Assembly: GCF_028583425.1 (NCBI RefSeq)
Contig: NC_072794.1
Coordinates: 25,603,232 to 25,667,231, forward strand
DNA length: 64,000 nt
Source of the DNA: Eublepharis macularius
Taxonomy: Eukaryota; Chordata; Lepidosauria; Squamata; Eublepharidae
Direction of reading: 5' to 3'
The position numbers and the translations under genes were made by a program. Shown piece by piece: positions 1 to 13,700 of the stretch; position 1 is the stretch's first letter, and every line of letters begins with the position of its first letter. The notes below the pieces were generated by a model. It worked only from the letters and a program-made list of their open reading frames with translations, was not told the origin of the DNA and did not search any database.

Positions 1-2413
1 TAGGTGTTCTACAAGGTTTCCTTGTAATTTTTCTGCAACTTATTCCAAAAATTGATCCCCAAGAACGAGAAAGCAAGAATGAATTGGGGGAAATTTTGTT
101 GACCCCCACTCCCACTGGGTTAGACTTGATCTCCCCATGTAAGTAAACTCCATGAATTGAGCTTGGATCATCAGTTGATATGAAGAATGGAGACATTGGG
201 AGGTACTCATGGAATGGTGAAATGCAGCAAAATCCCTGAGGTGACAACCAGATACAAAAATAAGGACATTCTACAGATAAAACTCTAGATAAATTCTAAT
301 CCAGGAATTATTAATGCAATAAGAAGTCTTAGCCTTTGACCGGCTATGAAACTCCTTGTTGTTCATAAGCAAAGGGAACAATTGTCACTTTAAAATGCAT
401 ACCCTGCCTCTTGCCCTGTATACTGGCTCATGCCTCTGTAGTATCAGTGGACTGGATCTTACCCTTCTATGAAGCAAAGTTTGTCGCCTTCCTCCAGCAT
501 AAGCAGTTTTCCTCCAACTTAAGCAGCTCTTCCACTGGAGGCAGAACACCTTGGGATGGAGGAAGGTTCTTTTGAAGAGGGTTGGCTCCACTCCAGTAGA
601 TGCTCGTGTTGTGGCACTCTGGCCAGCAGTTTTGTGTGGAGCGCTGACCTTGCCTATTTATAGACCAACACTCCAGGTCTGAAGTTTTTTAAAGATGAAT
701 GTAGTGCTGCCATGGCTAACTGCTTCTTGGCAACATCCATGAGTGAACAAATCTGCCCTGCTGATAGAAATGCATCCTTATAAATGCAGCACAGCAAAAA
801 TGGTCTTTCTGATGGATACCGACCTCACCATACTGCCAACTAATCCATCAGAATTTCTCCAACCAACCCAACCCCACGTGACTGCTGCTAAGGCACCTAA
901 ATTGGATTCAAGTACATTCATAGTATGGGCAGCAAGTGTACTTTTTTTTAGACAAGCCAGAATTAATTCAGGTTGCTTCCACACAGAAGTTTTGCTTTCA
1001 TTTGGAGTGTTTCTTTTTTCGGAGCATCCATATGGCTTCATCCCATAATTGTCCACTTTCCAGGTTTCTCTTTCAGCTTTTGGAGTTCTACGCACTCAGC
1101 ACGCTTCTCCTTTTACCTTTTAAAAGTAGCTGCAGGCTAGTAGCTCCCTTGCCCCAACTATTCAGGGACAGGATTCTTTATAAAACACACAGACCTGGAG
1201 GTTGATAAAACGGGCAGGGGATAGTTTTAGTGCAGACCTTTGGAATGTCACTCTCCCACCCGCCCTCCCCAGGCCCTTCTTGTTACTGCATCAGGCAGGC
1301 CTGGGTGTTTGTGGATCAGAAGGCATCTAAGGCAGACTCTTTAATAAGCACTGGTAATGTCCCTTTCGTAGCACATGTTGAGTGGCTAATCCATATAGAC
1401 AATACATATTGGCATTTGAGCTGACTTCAGTCCTCTCAATGTTATTCTGCAATAGCGATAAGAAAGCGTTGCCAAAACAAACGGAGATTTCAGGAAGAAC
1501 TGTTAGCTAACGCAGCACTGAGTATTGCTGTTTTAATTCACATTTGGATATAGCATGAAGATGCAGTGGCTAGAGCAGCAATTCCCCCAACTATGAGTCC
1601 AGGCATACTTGAGTGTTGCAAGAAATAACTGGAAACTCTTGGGAGCTCTAGCCACCATCCTCAGAAGAAGCTACCTGTTGCAACTTTGCATAAGTCATTG
1701 GCCTTACTTTGCCCTTTTCCAATCCAAACTCTGCTGGAGACGGGCACTGAGATCTGCCAGCTCCCAGGACATGTCTGCTCTAGCTGTACTACTCTAATGT
1801 GACTTCCTGCCCTCTCACATGTGCCTCAGTGCACAAATAATATTTTAGGAGAAAGAGTAAACTTACTCAGTATTCCTGCAGCTCATTACTCCCCCTAGCT
1901 GTGACACCATCAGAGGGGAGAAGAGGCAGCTGGCAATCGATTGTCCAAAATACGCACTGAAGTAGCAATTCTAGCAGCCTTCAGGGTCCCTCCCCCAAAA
2001 TAATCACAAAGCAAAGGGCATAACACTCCCTTGGCCAAGTCAGGGCATACCTGTTCAGGATCCCAAATGAGCAACTTGCATTCAACATCTGGACCAGCGT
2101 TTGTCCAGTGTGCTCACTAGCGTCTTTCAACAGGCCATCAAGGCACTTGCTCTGTTAGGGTATGATGGTGCTTTGATCTCATCAGATGGATTATCAGTCA
2201 ACTACTCAGAGGCTGTAGATGATATGTCCTTACTTCTTGCAAATTGTATGCATTCTTTCGGCACATCTGACCTCTGGGCACCACACATATGCTGCAGGCT
2301 TCAGCCTGGGTCAATTTCTATCTATTTAGAGAGAGAGTGTCGAATTCCCAGTGTATACCCCTTTCTTGATAGTACAAGACTATCCCTAGAGGGAAAAGGT
2401 ACTTCCTTTTCTC

Positions 2414-2544
2414 ACTTGTGTCTGAAGAAAAGAGCTCTGACTCTGGAAAGCTTACACTCTGAAAATCTTGTTGGTGTCTAAGGTGCTGGTGTACTCCTGC
2501 TGTTCTACTGCCAACCAATATGGCTACCCACCTAAAACTGAAGC
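2414..2544. repeat. Half copy of a foldback (palindromic) dispersed repeat
   Basis: Core words CTGAAGAA, GACTCTGGAAAGCTTACAC and TCTTGTTGG..TCTAAGGTGCT, then CAACC.ATATGGCTACCCACC. The same core recurs many times in this window, often as head-to-head inverted pairs (for example 7345-7553). Nonautonomous DNA-transposon-like; family name not recognised. Confidence 0.7.
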
Positions 2545-3202
2545 TTCTCCCTTCATCTTAATTTAGTGACTCATGTGCTTAAGATGAGTTGTAAGCCCAT
2601 TCTTCTTCTTTGGGGTGTGGAGAGAGCGTGATCCTGAGATTTTCTGCCTCAGGCAAGGAAAAAAATGGCTTGATCCAGATCTGCCCACCAGCTGCTCCTT
2701 TCCTTTCCCACTTGATAGGGACAAGACCCCAAAGACGTTTCTACTCCCCACCCCCACCCCAGCCTGGAGCCAAGAAATCCCAAGACTTTTTTAACACAGC
2801 CACTGACCTCATTTAAATACCAAAAGACACTTCCTGTTAGTTCACAAAGCTGCTCTTCCATCATGATTCAAGGCTGAGGACATGAAGGTTTTTTCCAAAA
2901 ATAATTTAATCAGAGAAACATAGTGGTCAAGGTTTCCCGGCATGACTAGGCTGTGTACACAGTACCTTTCTAACACAGCCAGCTCGGGGGAAACCTGGTC
3001 TTTGGGGCTACTGAGAAAAAAAAACATCTCCAGGACTCAAGACAACAGAGAGCAATAGCACACTTCACCCCAACAGCAAATTCAGGCCCAGTTCTCATCA
3101 AGACAAGTGATGCCTGAGCTATACATAGGGTTGCCAGCCATAGCTGGCAAACCTCCAGGAGGAATTGGGAACCAGGAAGAGGTACACCAGCATACAACAT
3201 CA

Positions 3203-3390
3203 CACCTGGTGCTAAACTGGAAGTGACATAATCACATTAGCCCCAAACTCTAGGATTTACCAAAAACTCTATGGTAAAAAAAAAAAACCTGTGGTGAAAC
3301 TGAGTTGAACTATGGTTAAACCATAGAGTTTTGGGTGAATTCTAGAATATCCCCCAAAGTGATGATGGCAATTCTGGTTTAGTGCTGGAA
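3203..3390. repeat. Inverted-repeat element around an A-rich loop
   Basis: Left arm 3203-3275 and right arm 3320-3390 are imperfect reverse complements (AACTCTATGGT against ACCATAGAGTT; GCTAAACTGGAAGT against GGTTTAGTGCTGGA). Flanks resemble the TTGCCA-type elements seen at 6365 and 29654, so it may be the core of a longer MITE starting near 3129. Confidence 0.6.
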
Positions 3391-3849
3391 GTAATGTTGC
3401 ACACTAGCATTCCTCATTCTCCCCCCTGACCTGTGAAGTGCAGCAGGGATCGGGAAAAATTACCAGGAGACTATAGTGGGTTGACCCAGCCCTCCTAGCT
3501 GCACTGCTTTAATATAGTCATGTAACTGAATGCCCCTCCACGCAAAATATTCCCTGCACAACAAAAAGTAGCATGTCAAAGAAAAGGTTTCTTGCCTAAC
3601 CTTCCTGACATGCTAGTTTTCAATATACAGGGAACTGGTTTTGTATGGAAGAGCATTTGATCAATGGAATATATACCCGCAGTCTGAAGGAGGCATGGCC
3701 CAGGCACCTCAGTGAGAAGTAGGCCATTGTCACAAGTTGAAAGGAGAAGAGAACAAAGATACGAGAGACAGAAAGTGGGACTGTAGGTCAAATTTATAGT
3801 GTCCCTTATCAGAGCACAGGGACAGTTAGAATGGATCTAGGCAAGCTGT

Positions 3850-4525
3850 TCTGCAGGGCCACACACTATTTTAACTGTGGGATGCAATTACCAGTTACCC
3901 AACACAACCTCTCAAAACTTGGAAACTTCTTTTAAAAAAATACCCATTAGTGACATCTCCACACTTTTCTCCATCACACTAGACAGATCTGTTAAGGGAG
4001 ATGTCGTTGGTGAAGTAGCAAAATTCTTATCAAGAACAAATTGTGCCTTGAACATCTGTGAGTTGGTTTTGATCCACCAGGCCTATCTGGTTGCTCAGAA
4101 TGTGACTTCAAGATGATCCAGCACCTTTCAAAGTTTAAGGAAACAAGAAAGCTGGGAAAGGAGATAACTATATCTAACCATCCAAGTTTGTTGTGTACAG
4201 TTTCTGTCGCTTCGTCCCACGCATAAAGGAGAAGTCTATCAGTGCCAAATATCTCCTGCTAATTCTCTTGGCCATGGAGAGAAAGATCCATGTTGTCTTT
4301 CAGAACCTTACATAAATTAAATATTTAGCGCGCAGAGCTTGCGATACAGCACAGCCTGTGGGGTTGGGCTGCGTCGCCTCCCACATCCAAACCAGGAAGG
4401 CAATGAGAGGGAGATGCGAGCCAGGCACTGCTCCAAGTCTCAGGCAGGCACCAGAGGCTCCACGTGAGCAGTGAAAAGCTCTGGCACATGGAAAAGCCTC
4501 GGCAAGCACTCTCTGCCCCTCTCTG
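3850..4525 (-). other. KIAA1614: Probable KIAA1614 3' UTR
   Basis: Unique-looking sequence directly 3' of the KIAA1614 stop codon. I see no canonical AATAAA on the minus strand within it. A minus-strand ATTAAA is present further left, near 3509-3514, but the transcript end is not established. Confidence 0.4.
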
Positions 4526-4719
4526 CTACCGCCGAACAGGCCGCTGCCTCAGCACTCGGACCGAGAGGGTGTCTGCCCACAGGAGCAGTTCATTGATGTG
4601 GGCTAGGCCCAGCCCAGCCACCTTGGCACCATTCAGCTCCAGGATCTCATCTCCAACTCCCAGGAGCCCAGCATAGAGTTTCGCTGTGCTTGCATCTGCC
4701 ATCTCCTGGACGTAGATGC
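4526..4719 (-). CDS. KIAA1614: KIAA1614 last coding exon, second half of the PDZ domain and stop
   Basis: Acceptor CTCCACTTGGCAG, stop TAG at 4528-4526. Reads [20 protein letters not shown], then [20 protein letters not shown], then [32 protein letters not shown] is the conserved PDZ segment before helix B. His1261 falls at the first position of helix B by comparison with other PDZ domains, which predicts class I ligands (S/T-x-hydrophobic C-termini); this is inference. The protein ends VRR, so it is not itself a typical PDZ ligand. Confidence 0.95.
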
Positions 4720-7700
4720 CTGCCAAGTGGAGGAGGAAAAACAAAAACAGCATTTAGAAGCTTGCCAGTAGGGACGACTTCCATCTTCTGATCTGGTTCC
4801 TTAAGGCAGGCTTTTGTGCTCCCCCTTTCCACCATTTTCCTGGCTTCAGTTGATTCAGGTTTGAAAATGCAAAGCATAAGGGTAACGGGAATGTTGAATG
4901 TGCTGCAGCGCTGGGGCTCCATTCAGTTCCTATTAGCACGCAGTTATCTGAAGGTTTGGAAAAGGGTGCCACTTCCTGCTCCTGCCATTTCTTCTGCTCA
5001 AGCACACGGGGGTAGATCCAACCACACTCCATGTAGCCTTTCTCCAGCCTAAGAAACCTTCTTCCAACTTTGTCCAATGGAAGAACCACTTAATTTGGAG
5101 GCTTCAAAGTTGAGCCAAAACAAAGAAACCAACTTAGGTCACTGGAGAGGTTGGATACAGGTAGGATCCCCCCCAGTGCTTTCATTCTCAAGTGTCTTTT
5201 ATTGGGACCCACCAATCAATTTAGCTTGCTTTTTTTTCTCCCCACAAGCGAGCTTTGGCTTTAGAAAGACCCATCTGCTCGGAAAGTGTTACAAGGGAAG
5301 CTGGTGAAGTTTTCCAAAGTGTCAGGCTATCGTAATGTACCACACTTAAAAAGCATGCACGGGTATCTTGAACCTGTGGCCTTTTAGCCTCCAAAATCTG
5401 CACAGCATAGGGACCCATGGTTTTCTCACTGAACCTGGGAACCGCCACGGTCTGTCCTATGGGGCCAATTTCAGCACTACCCCAAGGCCTGTGTCTGCCA
5501 AGAGAGCAACAGGGAATCCATACAAAAGTTCTGCTTAAGATACACCTGTGCAAATGAAACATTAATGAAATAAAACAGCCTACAGCTGCAGGAAGAAAAA
5601 GCAGATATACACAGGGTAAAGATGGGTACTACCCATAGCTCAACGCCAGCCATGTTACAAAGGCACATTCTTTGCCTTAAATGCATGCATGGACCCAGTT
5701 TGGATCAGGGCCATGGAGAAGGAAGGGGGGGGGAGATTAACCTTTTCTGTCCATGCACTGTTTTGCTAACCAAAACTGCCCCCCCCCGTCCTCTTTTTTA
5801 ACCTTCAAGTGCCAATGTTCAGGGTCCTAGTTTTGATTAGGGAAACTATTCTGGGCCACACACACATACATAATTGGTCTTTTAAAGATGGAGGGAGATA
5901 CATGATCTTCATCATGCCAGACTGCACCAAGATCTATGACCGTAGTTTCTAGCAGCTATGTAGCCTGCAGCAGAGACCAACAAAACTCTGTAAACAGGAT
6001 TGCGTTTGGGCATACCTGCGTGGCAGAGAGAAGCTTTAACACTGGCATAAACTGTCTAGATGGAGCCTCTCCTTACATATGTCTAGAACTGCACCCGGGG
6101 AAAAAAAAAACCTAGTACATGCAGTGGAAGAGATTCGGAATGTTCATACTAAAGTGTTCATTGCTTTCAGCCCTCTTTGCTTTATTCAGATTCTAAACTG
6201 TTATTTTTCTAGCATCACATAAAGTTTGCTGCTTAGGCATGACTGTCAGGAACGTTAGGAGAGCCAAAGTAGACTCAGGTGCAGCTCATGGACTGTGCTT
6301 CATCTCCATTTCATCCATTTCACGGAGCTCCGTGTTGCAAGGGAAACCTGACACGGCTTCCTACTAGCGTTGCCAACAGGCCTGGGAAAAAATGCCCTGT
6401 CCCTTTAACAGAGGCTTAATGCATGGAATTGGGCAGTAGAAGCTTTTCATGAAACGGAGGTAAAGAACATCCTACTAAGCTTCCATTTTCCTCCTGGCCT
6501 GTTGGCAACCCTACTCATAGCTACGGTTTCCTGAATAATGGGGCTGAGGGCATGGGCAAAGAAGGGTCAGCAGGCAGAGTGCTTACATTTTCTCCTGCAA
6601 GTTCCTGTCTAGCCCTTGTTTTTGGCTGATGCCCTACCCCCCAGCTAGAACCAGAAAATAACCCTACTTACCAAAAAAAAAATTGGCGGGGTCAAGAGGG
6701 TGGTTTGCAAGTAAGAAGAGGCAGGCACTGGGAGGCACCCTAAATCCCTCCACTCCCCTCCTTTTTGGCAGAGGGGGGAGGCGCTGTGGCTCAGAGGCAA
6801 AACATCTGCTTAGATCTGAGCTGTCACGTCAGCAAAGGAAGATTTCCCCCTTTTTAAGGACACAGAAGCTTTGGTGGGCGGGAGGAAACCAAGCGCTGGA
6901 ACGTCAGTCTTGATGCACCCCAGCTCATCTTTGACACCCTCCCAGGGTGGAGACAAGAATCCAGGGTATTGCAACGAAAACAAGTTCCTGGAATAAAGTG
7001 CTGTAAGGCCAGGACAAGCCTTTCTCATCCCAGTCACAAATGTTGTAACGTTCCCGGGAGCCTGCCTGGGAAAAGGACCTGGGAACATCTGCGTTCAGTT
7101 ATTCCTGCTGTCTGACCCAGGTAGGGAGAGGCTTAGCCTGAAAAAAGAGGCAGGCGCTAGGGAATCCAACAGAGCAGGCCCTTTGGGTGACTTCCAGGCT
7201 CTGTCCCTCGAGGGGAGCCACAGCACTCCAGAGCAGGATATGCCAAAGTGAGGGGGGTGCCTGCAGGAGAGGGAGCTGGAGAATGGGAACAGCACGCGGA
7301 GGAGACTGGAGGGTACTGAACTGCTCTCTGTTCTAACAAGAACAGTTTGGATAGCAGGATTTGAGCCAAGCGGCATCTTAAGAGACCAAAAAGATTTAAG
7401 GGTATAAGCTTTCGAGAGTCAAACCTCCATTCTTCAGAGCCCTGACTCTCGAAAGCATACACCCTGAAAATCTTCTTGGTCTCTAAGGTGCCACTGGACT
7501 CAAATCCTGCTGTTCTCCTGCAGACCAAAACAGCTACCCCACCTGAAACAGTTTGAATGGAACTATAAGGATTGGCCAAGCAACAACAGGCTCAATTCAG
7601 ACAGTGTATCAGGCTTGCCAACCTTTTCTTTCGTGACAGCTACTTCTGAGTAATAAAAAATATCCCCCATGCTACTCTCCCGCTCTTTTTGTTCTGTCCT

Positions 7701-10700
7701 AGAAACAGAGCTTGGACTAAGGAGAGCAAAAGTGAAGGAACACACAGAAAAATCCTATGAATTTTTTTAAAAAAAATGTCTAGAGCAGATTTTTTTCTGA
7801 TCTTTTCCTGGGTTGTCTAGGAGCTGCCCAAATTACTCTGCAGCAGCTTGTGAGCTACTCACTGGTAACCCCTGCCCCAAACCATGATTTAGAACCCATG
7901 CTAGGGCCTGAGCTGCCAAGCATATGGGCTACCCTCTGGCTGAGCTGATGGACTGGCTTCTTTCACTGTCCACTTAACGTTCCCATTTCTGGAGCCACAG
8001 CAACAGCCATAATGATGCTTTGTCAGTTCATACACCAGCCAAACCTTACACTTCCTTAACCATGATTTAATGTGATGTCTGAACTGAGCCTTGGAGATCC
8101 AAAGTAGGGGCCCACCAATAGCACTGTGGGGGGGGGGGGGGTGACAGGATTGGCTCCCATTCTCTGTACCAAAGGCAGAGCTGAAGGAGGAACAGGGAAG
8201 TCACTCCAAAGCAAGAAGTGATGGCCAACTTGGTGTTAGACAAGAGAGACAGGACCGCATTCTATGGTTACTCACAATAGTGAGCGAGCTTAACCTGGGA
8301 GCCTTTATACAGCTCAGGGAGTACCACATGACCCACTCTGGCCTATGGGTGTTGAGAAGCTCTCTTACTGGGATAGCTACAGTGCCTTCCTTGAGTTAGA
8401 GCTAGCAGTGGTGCAGAGGAGTTGAATCTTCAATCCTAGCAAAGGAAAGTAGCAGTGCTGGCCACATGGCAGGGGTCCCCCAGTTTCATTGAGACTGTGG
8501 GCACTTTTGGAACGTTTAGAATGGGAGCCATCATAATATGGCTGCCATGGGGAGATTGGGGCCAATCACAAAGTGTTTGAGGTTGTAAGTCAAGCATACC
8601 CCTCCCGTGGAGGAAGCTGTTTCCAAATGGGAGATCCCTGCAGAGACAAAGATGATACCTCTGGGGTTCTTCTGAAGCACCTCCTTCTCTACTGAAGCAC
8701 AGGAAAGTTTGCTTTGGGGAAGAGATGCTTTGTCAAAGAAGCAAACTGGCACCAAGAAACCCATTACTAGGCACCGTCGTGCCCATGACCACCATGTTGG
8801 GGGTGGCATCTCTATGGGGTCACAGTTTCCCTCTCTCGTAAGTCCCACAAAGAAATGAGAGAGCAAGGGGTAGAGATAGTTGTCTAAGTGCTGACTGGCT
8901 GGCACTGGCTGAGGCCACAACAAAGCCACCTACAACCTCAACATCCCTTCCATTTTAGGAATGATTAGGCAACCCTTTAAAATGACTTTTTAGAGACTAA
9001 AGAAAGAGAAGAACAAACATTTTAACTTCCATACATCAAATTGTTCCTCCCAACCCAACTCTGTTCCACCAGTGCACGGGGAAAAGTCCAATCTGGAAAA
9101 GTCAAGAGCAAATCAGTATGTGCTCATCACTGATTAGGAGTGGCTTCTCTTACCTCCCAGAGGGAACATTTACAAAGGGAGATGAAGAAGGGAGAGGTGT
9201 TAGGCTGTGATAAGTTTTGATAATTCGGAACAAACATTTCTAGAAACAACAATTGGCACACATCTAAAGCTGGAAGTAAATCCTCAATAGCTGGTAAAGT
9301 TTGGTCACAATCCACATTCAGGCAAAACCTTCAGGTTGCAGTTCCCTAGACACTTCTATTTTTAATAAAAGAGCTACATTTGCAACTGCACACTTGGACA
9401 CTACTGCAGGTAATAAAAACACCCCTGTTTAAAACACTGGATACGCCAGGTAGTGCTGCACAATACATTTATGCTTCTGCAGAAAGGATAAGGGTTGCAG
9501 AGTGAGAGCAGGACAAATAACTCCATGTGAGAATCATGGTTATAATTCCATTCTAGCTGAATGCAGAAGAACAACAGTTGCAGAGCAGTAAAGGTCCCTG
9601 GTCAGAAAGCGCGTGGGTGTTATCTGCCACCTTCCATACCTGTTTGATTGACTCTTTCCTGCAGCAGGGTGTGGTGGACGGGAGGGAATACAAGTCCCCT
9701 TACCCATTTTGGAAAGCATGCTCTAGCCTAACTGAAACATGCATGCTTTCTGCCACTTCCAAATTCTGGTTGTGAGTTCTCTCTCCGGGCCATGCTAGTG
9801 TGTTTCAGGGTTCTTCAGCAATAAAGTTTGATAGCATATATCAGGGCTGGGCAATTGGCAGACAACAGCCTCTTCCGGGCTAATTGTTCATAATTTCCCT
9901 CTCTTCTATCACTACAGGATGGAAGTGCCCGACTTTGGCCAGCATGGCTCCCTGAGCAACTTGGTTCATGGATCAGTGGTCATCATGGCAAGGCATTATG
10001 TGATGCAAAGCCCCCTGAAGCAGCCTGTCATTGCTCTTCAGTCTGGGGTGGGAGGGGACTTCCCTGCAGCAAGAAACAGAGGGGCAGCAGTGATGACCTG
10101 GCTACCAAAAAGGCAGCCAAGAATATCTTGTTTGGGGATGTTCTGGCTGCCTAGACTGAAAAGTTGGTCATTCCTGTCTAAAAGGAACACAATTTAAGAC
10201 ATTTATTACCTGCCTTTCCACCTCAGAGGAGCTCAAGGCAGCTTACAATATAAAAGAGAAACAAAAATAAAAACATTGTTAAAAACTACCCACACATTAA
10301 AAAGTGGCTAAACAAAAGCCATCCTAAATGAAAAAAAAAGTCTTCAACTGTCTCCAGAAGACAGAGAGTGAGGAAGAAAGGCACATTTCCCAGGTATTGT
10401 TCCATATCCTGGGGCTGCCACTGAAAAGGCCCTGTCTTGTATACCCACCAACCGAGCTTCTTTGGTTAATGGTACAGTCAGAAGGGCCTTTTCCTGTGAT
10501 CTGAACTCCCGGCAGGAAGGTATGGGAGCACATTAGCCTTATAAGGCATTATTTTGGGCTGGGATGCAAAAAAAAAAAACCCACCAGTCAAACTAGTACT
10601 AGTTTGTATCAGGGTGGGGAAGGTTATGCTATCGGGAAGCACACCTACACTGGCAACTCCGTAAGAAGACATAACAGTATAAAAAGGGAATGGATGGCAC

Positions 10701-13700
10701 CTGGTTTGCAAGATTCCAGGCCATTCATCACACAGAACACACCTGTATCAGGGCGGCCATTTCCGGAAGCGACACGGAATCCAAAGTTCCCCTGTGGGGA
10801 CCGCTGCAGTTCGAGCTGGCTAGTGCCGTCAGGGAAAACCTCCACCACCCGTCCAACAGTCCTCGCCAAGTTGGGGGAGCCGATGTCCTCCACACTGAGG
10901 GAACGCCTGGGATGAGCGCTCCCTTTCCTAGAAGGAGGAAGCAATGAACCAGACCAGGAACAAAATCCATAAAAAAGGAAATGCTCATCAAGAGGTGAGT
11001 GCAGGAAAGCTGGAACTGTCCGTTGTGTGAACTGCATAATCTATCTTCTGTCTACCAGTTTTTAAGGAACAGCAGGTTTCTTGCCCTTATCACGGAAAAG
11101 CATGCATTAAGAGAGACAGTGTGGTGTAGTGGTAAGAGTGTCAGACTAGGATTTGGGAGACCCCAGTTCAAATCCCCCACTCTGCCATGGAAGTTCACTG
11201 GGGACCTTGGGCCGGTTACACACCATCAGCCTAACCTACCTTGCAGGATTTTTGTAAGGATAAAAGGGAGAAATGGAGAACGTTGTAAGCAACTTTGGTT
11301 CTCCAACAGGGCAAAAAAAGTGGGGCAATAAAAAAGGTAGATAAAATAAAAGGAAAAGACAGCATCCAAGACTCCAGGTAACTTGAGTGCTTGGGGAGTA
11401 AATACTGCATCCTAATGGGTGTACGCTTGGAAAAGTTCCAGCAGTGTTCACTGAGGCTTAAAATGACCTAGCAACACAATACACAGTCCTTGGGTTGGGT
11501 CCTGCTACCGCAAAGACCATCAGACAGACATGCACTTGTGAGAACCTTGCTAGGAACTCAATTCCCAGGTGTACAGATTTCATGTACACCCATCAGTACA
11601 TGTAGAGCCCTCAAAGAGGCAAATAGAGCCCCCCCCTCCCCGGGGTGCAATTCCAAGTCAGGAGGAACACGGCAAGGCCATCTGGCCCCACCCTCCTGGA
11701 AACTGAGTTCCTAGCGGGTGAACATATAAACATACATATTTCATGCAGCAAGGGAAAAACACAATGTGTAGATGGGCCCTTACTTCCCAGGAAATATGTT
11801 TAAGATTGCAGAATTCAGCTCTTGGCTTTACCTCCCTATCATCCTCCCTCCAAGAACGCTTCTTCCTATCTGCAGCCCACTTTTCAACAACTCATATATC
11901 AAAAATTCCCACCATGGGAATTCCCACCCCTAAGGCCCAAAGTAAAAATAGCATTGCTTGAATGTTTTAAAAAAACCTACCACAATCACTTCTGTGTCTG
12001 GATAAATTTATTCTGCTCACAAACTTATCCAGTTGGCTAAGGGCCTTTTAGTTTGGGTGGCAGTGGAGGTAGATCCATGTAGGATCAGATTTTAAGCAGT
12101 AAAACAATAATGTAAGTCAATTGTGCATTTGATGTCAGAGTGCACCAGTAAAGACACCCAGACCCTGCACTCAGTAAACAACAGGACTTGAGTCCAGCAG
12201 CACCTTAGAAGCCAACACGATTTTCAGGGTGTAAGCTTTTCAGAATCGGAGCTCCCTTCTTCAGATACTGGGGCTGAAGTTCTGCATTTGTCACAGGGAA
12301 ACGTGATCACTAAATTGCACCCAGATTGTCAGCATTTTATGAATATTTTACCGATTCGTGTGAATGATCAAGGCAGGATACAACCATCCCTATGTAGCAG
12401 ACCCAAACCCACGGAACCGTGTTGGACAAAGGATGGATTTAAAGTGGACGGCCACAGACAGCCATTTCTTTCGACTTGCTGGTCCTTACCTGTCAGGTAC
12501 AGATGCTCCATCCTTTGGTTCCGCCAGCTGGTAGAGGCTGGACCGATCCGTCTTGCCCAACAGAGAATGCAAATTTTGAACAGAAGAGGATTTCCGTGGT
12601 TGGCTGAAGGGTGACACCTTGTGGAGGAATGAAAGCACTGAAAGTCAGACCAAGAGCTTAAGAGGCAATGGCTGGCTAAGAAGTGTTTGAACAGAATGGG
12701 GGGAACGCCATTCCAGAGCTGTCCCATGGCTCATATAATATCACATCTGTACACACCCTTGCAAGGTGTGGGGGTTAAAAACAGGAACCACCACAAAACT
12801 GACATTGGGTTCTTTATGCCATGCAGGGGGCTGCAAATAAGCAGTGCTGATGCAAGTCCAAGGTCTCCCATTTACAGAAAGTGTTCCATCCCCAAGCGGC
12901 ATTGGAAGCACGACAGTGAATTATGGGAGGATTCTAACATTGCTACATATTTTAGCAATAATCAAAATTCTCTATGCTGGTGGTTTTCAAACTTTCTGCC
13001 TTAAGGAGCCCCTTTCTCAATTGCTTCCACACAGAAGCCTTGATTTCCAAACTGAAGAACTTTGTTTTTGGAGTTTCCTCTTAATGGTGTGCTGTAATTG
13101 TCTTGTTTCCAGGTTTTGCTCTTGCTCAGCATGCTCCTTTCCAAAGCTTCTTTACTCTAATCCTTTTGGAAAGAATGCCGTCCAAATATTTTAGCGCACC
13201 ACCTGGAAGGAACTGTGCGCTTTTCCTGCCCTGCAAAAGTCTCACTCACATCATCAACTTCCTGCTGTCAGCCCCTCATGAGTGCCGTTTTCCCAACATT
13301 TTTTTCCTGCTGTGCCATCGGAGATTTTTTTAAAAATCTGGTCATTGCAGTAGTGTGATAGCAGTGGAATGATCTATTGCCGCACCTATTTTAAATCTTA
13401 AAGAGACCAGTTATAGTGTTATAGCACATGCATGAAGAAAACAACAAAAAGGGGGTGGGGTCATGAGCTACCATGGCCGCTGTGATGAACATGCCCTCCC
13501 CTCAGGAGCCAAAGCACATCTGCTGTGGAACACGAGAGGAAGGGAAGAATCAGAAAGAAGAAAAGCACACCGAAACTTCCTACGTATGGGAACTTCTTTG
13601 TCAGTGCACACGGCTCCACCTCCACAGAGGCAACAAAAGCAGTGCAGAAAATCCTCAGCACGTTGAAGCAGCCCCTGACTTGTCTTCCAAGGAGCATACC

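Larger units (their letters stand above)
1..3849. other. Intergenic left end
   Basis: No exon with convincing splice sites or protein similarity was found on either strand. Segments 1-2400 and 2550-3120 look mostly unique. Human synteny predicts STX6 to lie convergently to the left, so part of this could be its 3' UTR, but no STX6 coding sequence is visible. Repeats inside are listed separately. Confidence 0.5.
4720..10742 (-). other. KIAA1614: KIAA1614 intron 8 (within the PDZ coding region)
   Basis: 6 kb intron with no further exon expected from the phase chain. Holds the MITE at 6365, the foldback at 7345, a SINE-head-like piece near 6777-6830 (GTGGCTCAGAGGCAAAACATC), a G-run at 8127-8142 and a LINE- or SINE-like tail at 10195-10560. 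The rest is not recognised. Confidence 0.7.
10928..12489 (-). other. KIAA1614: KIAA1614 intron 7
   Basis: Contains a SINE (11112-11350), a palindromic element (11495-11735) and one arm of the foldback family (12183-12270). The remaining sequence is unremarkable. Confidence 0.7.

Noticed and set aside
1-4000. STX6 exons, expected from human synteny
   Set aside because: I looked for the conserved C-terminal SNARE and membrane-anchor sequence on the plus strand and did not find it.
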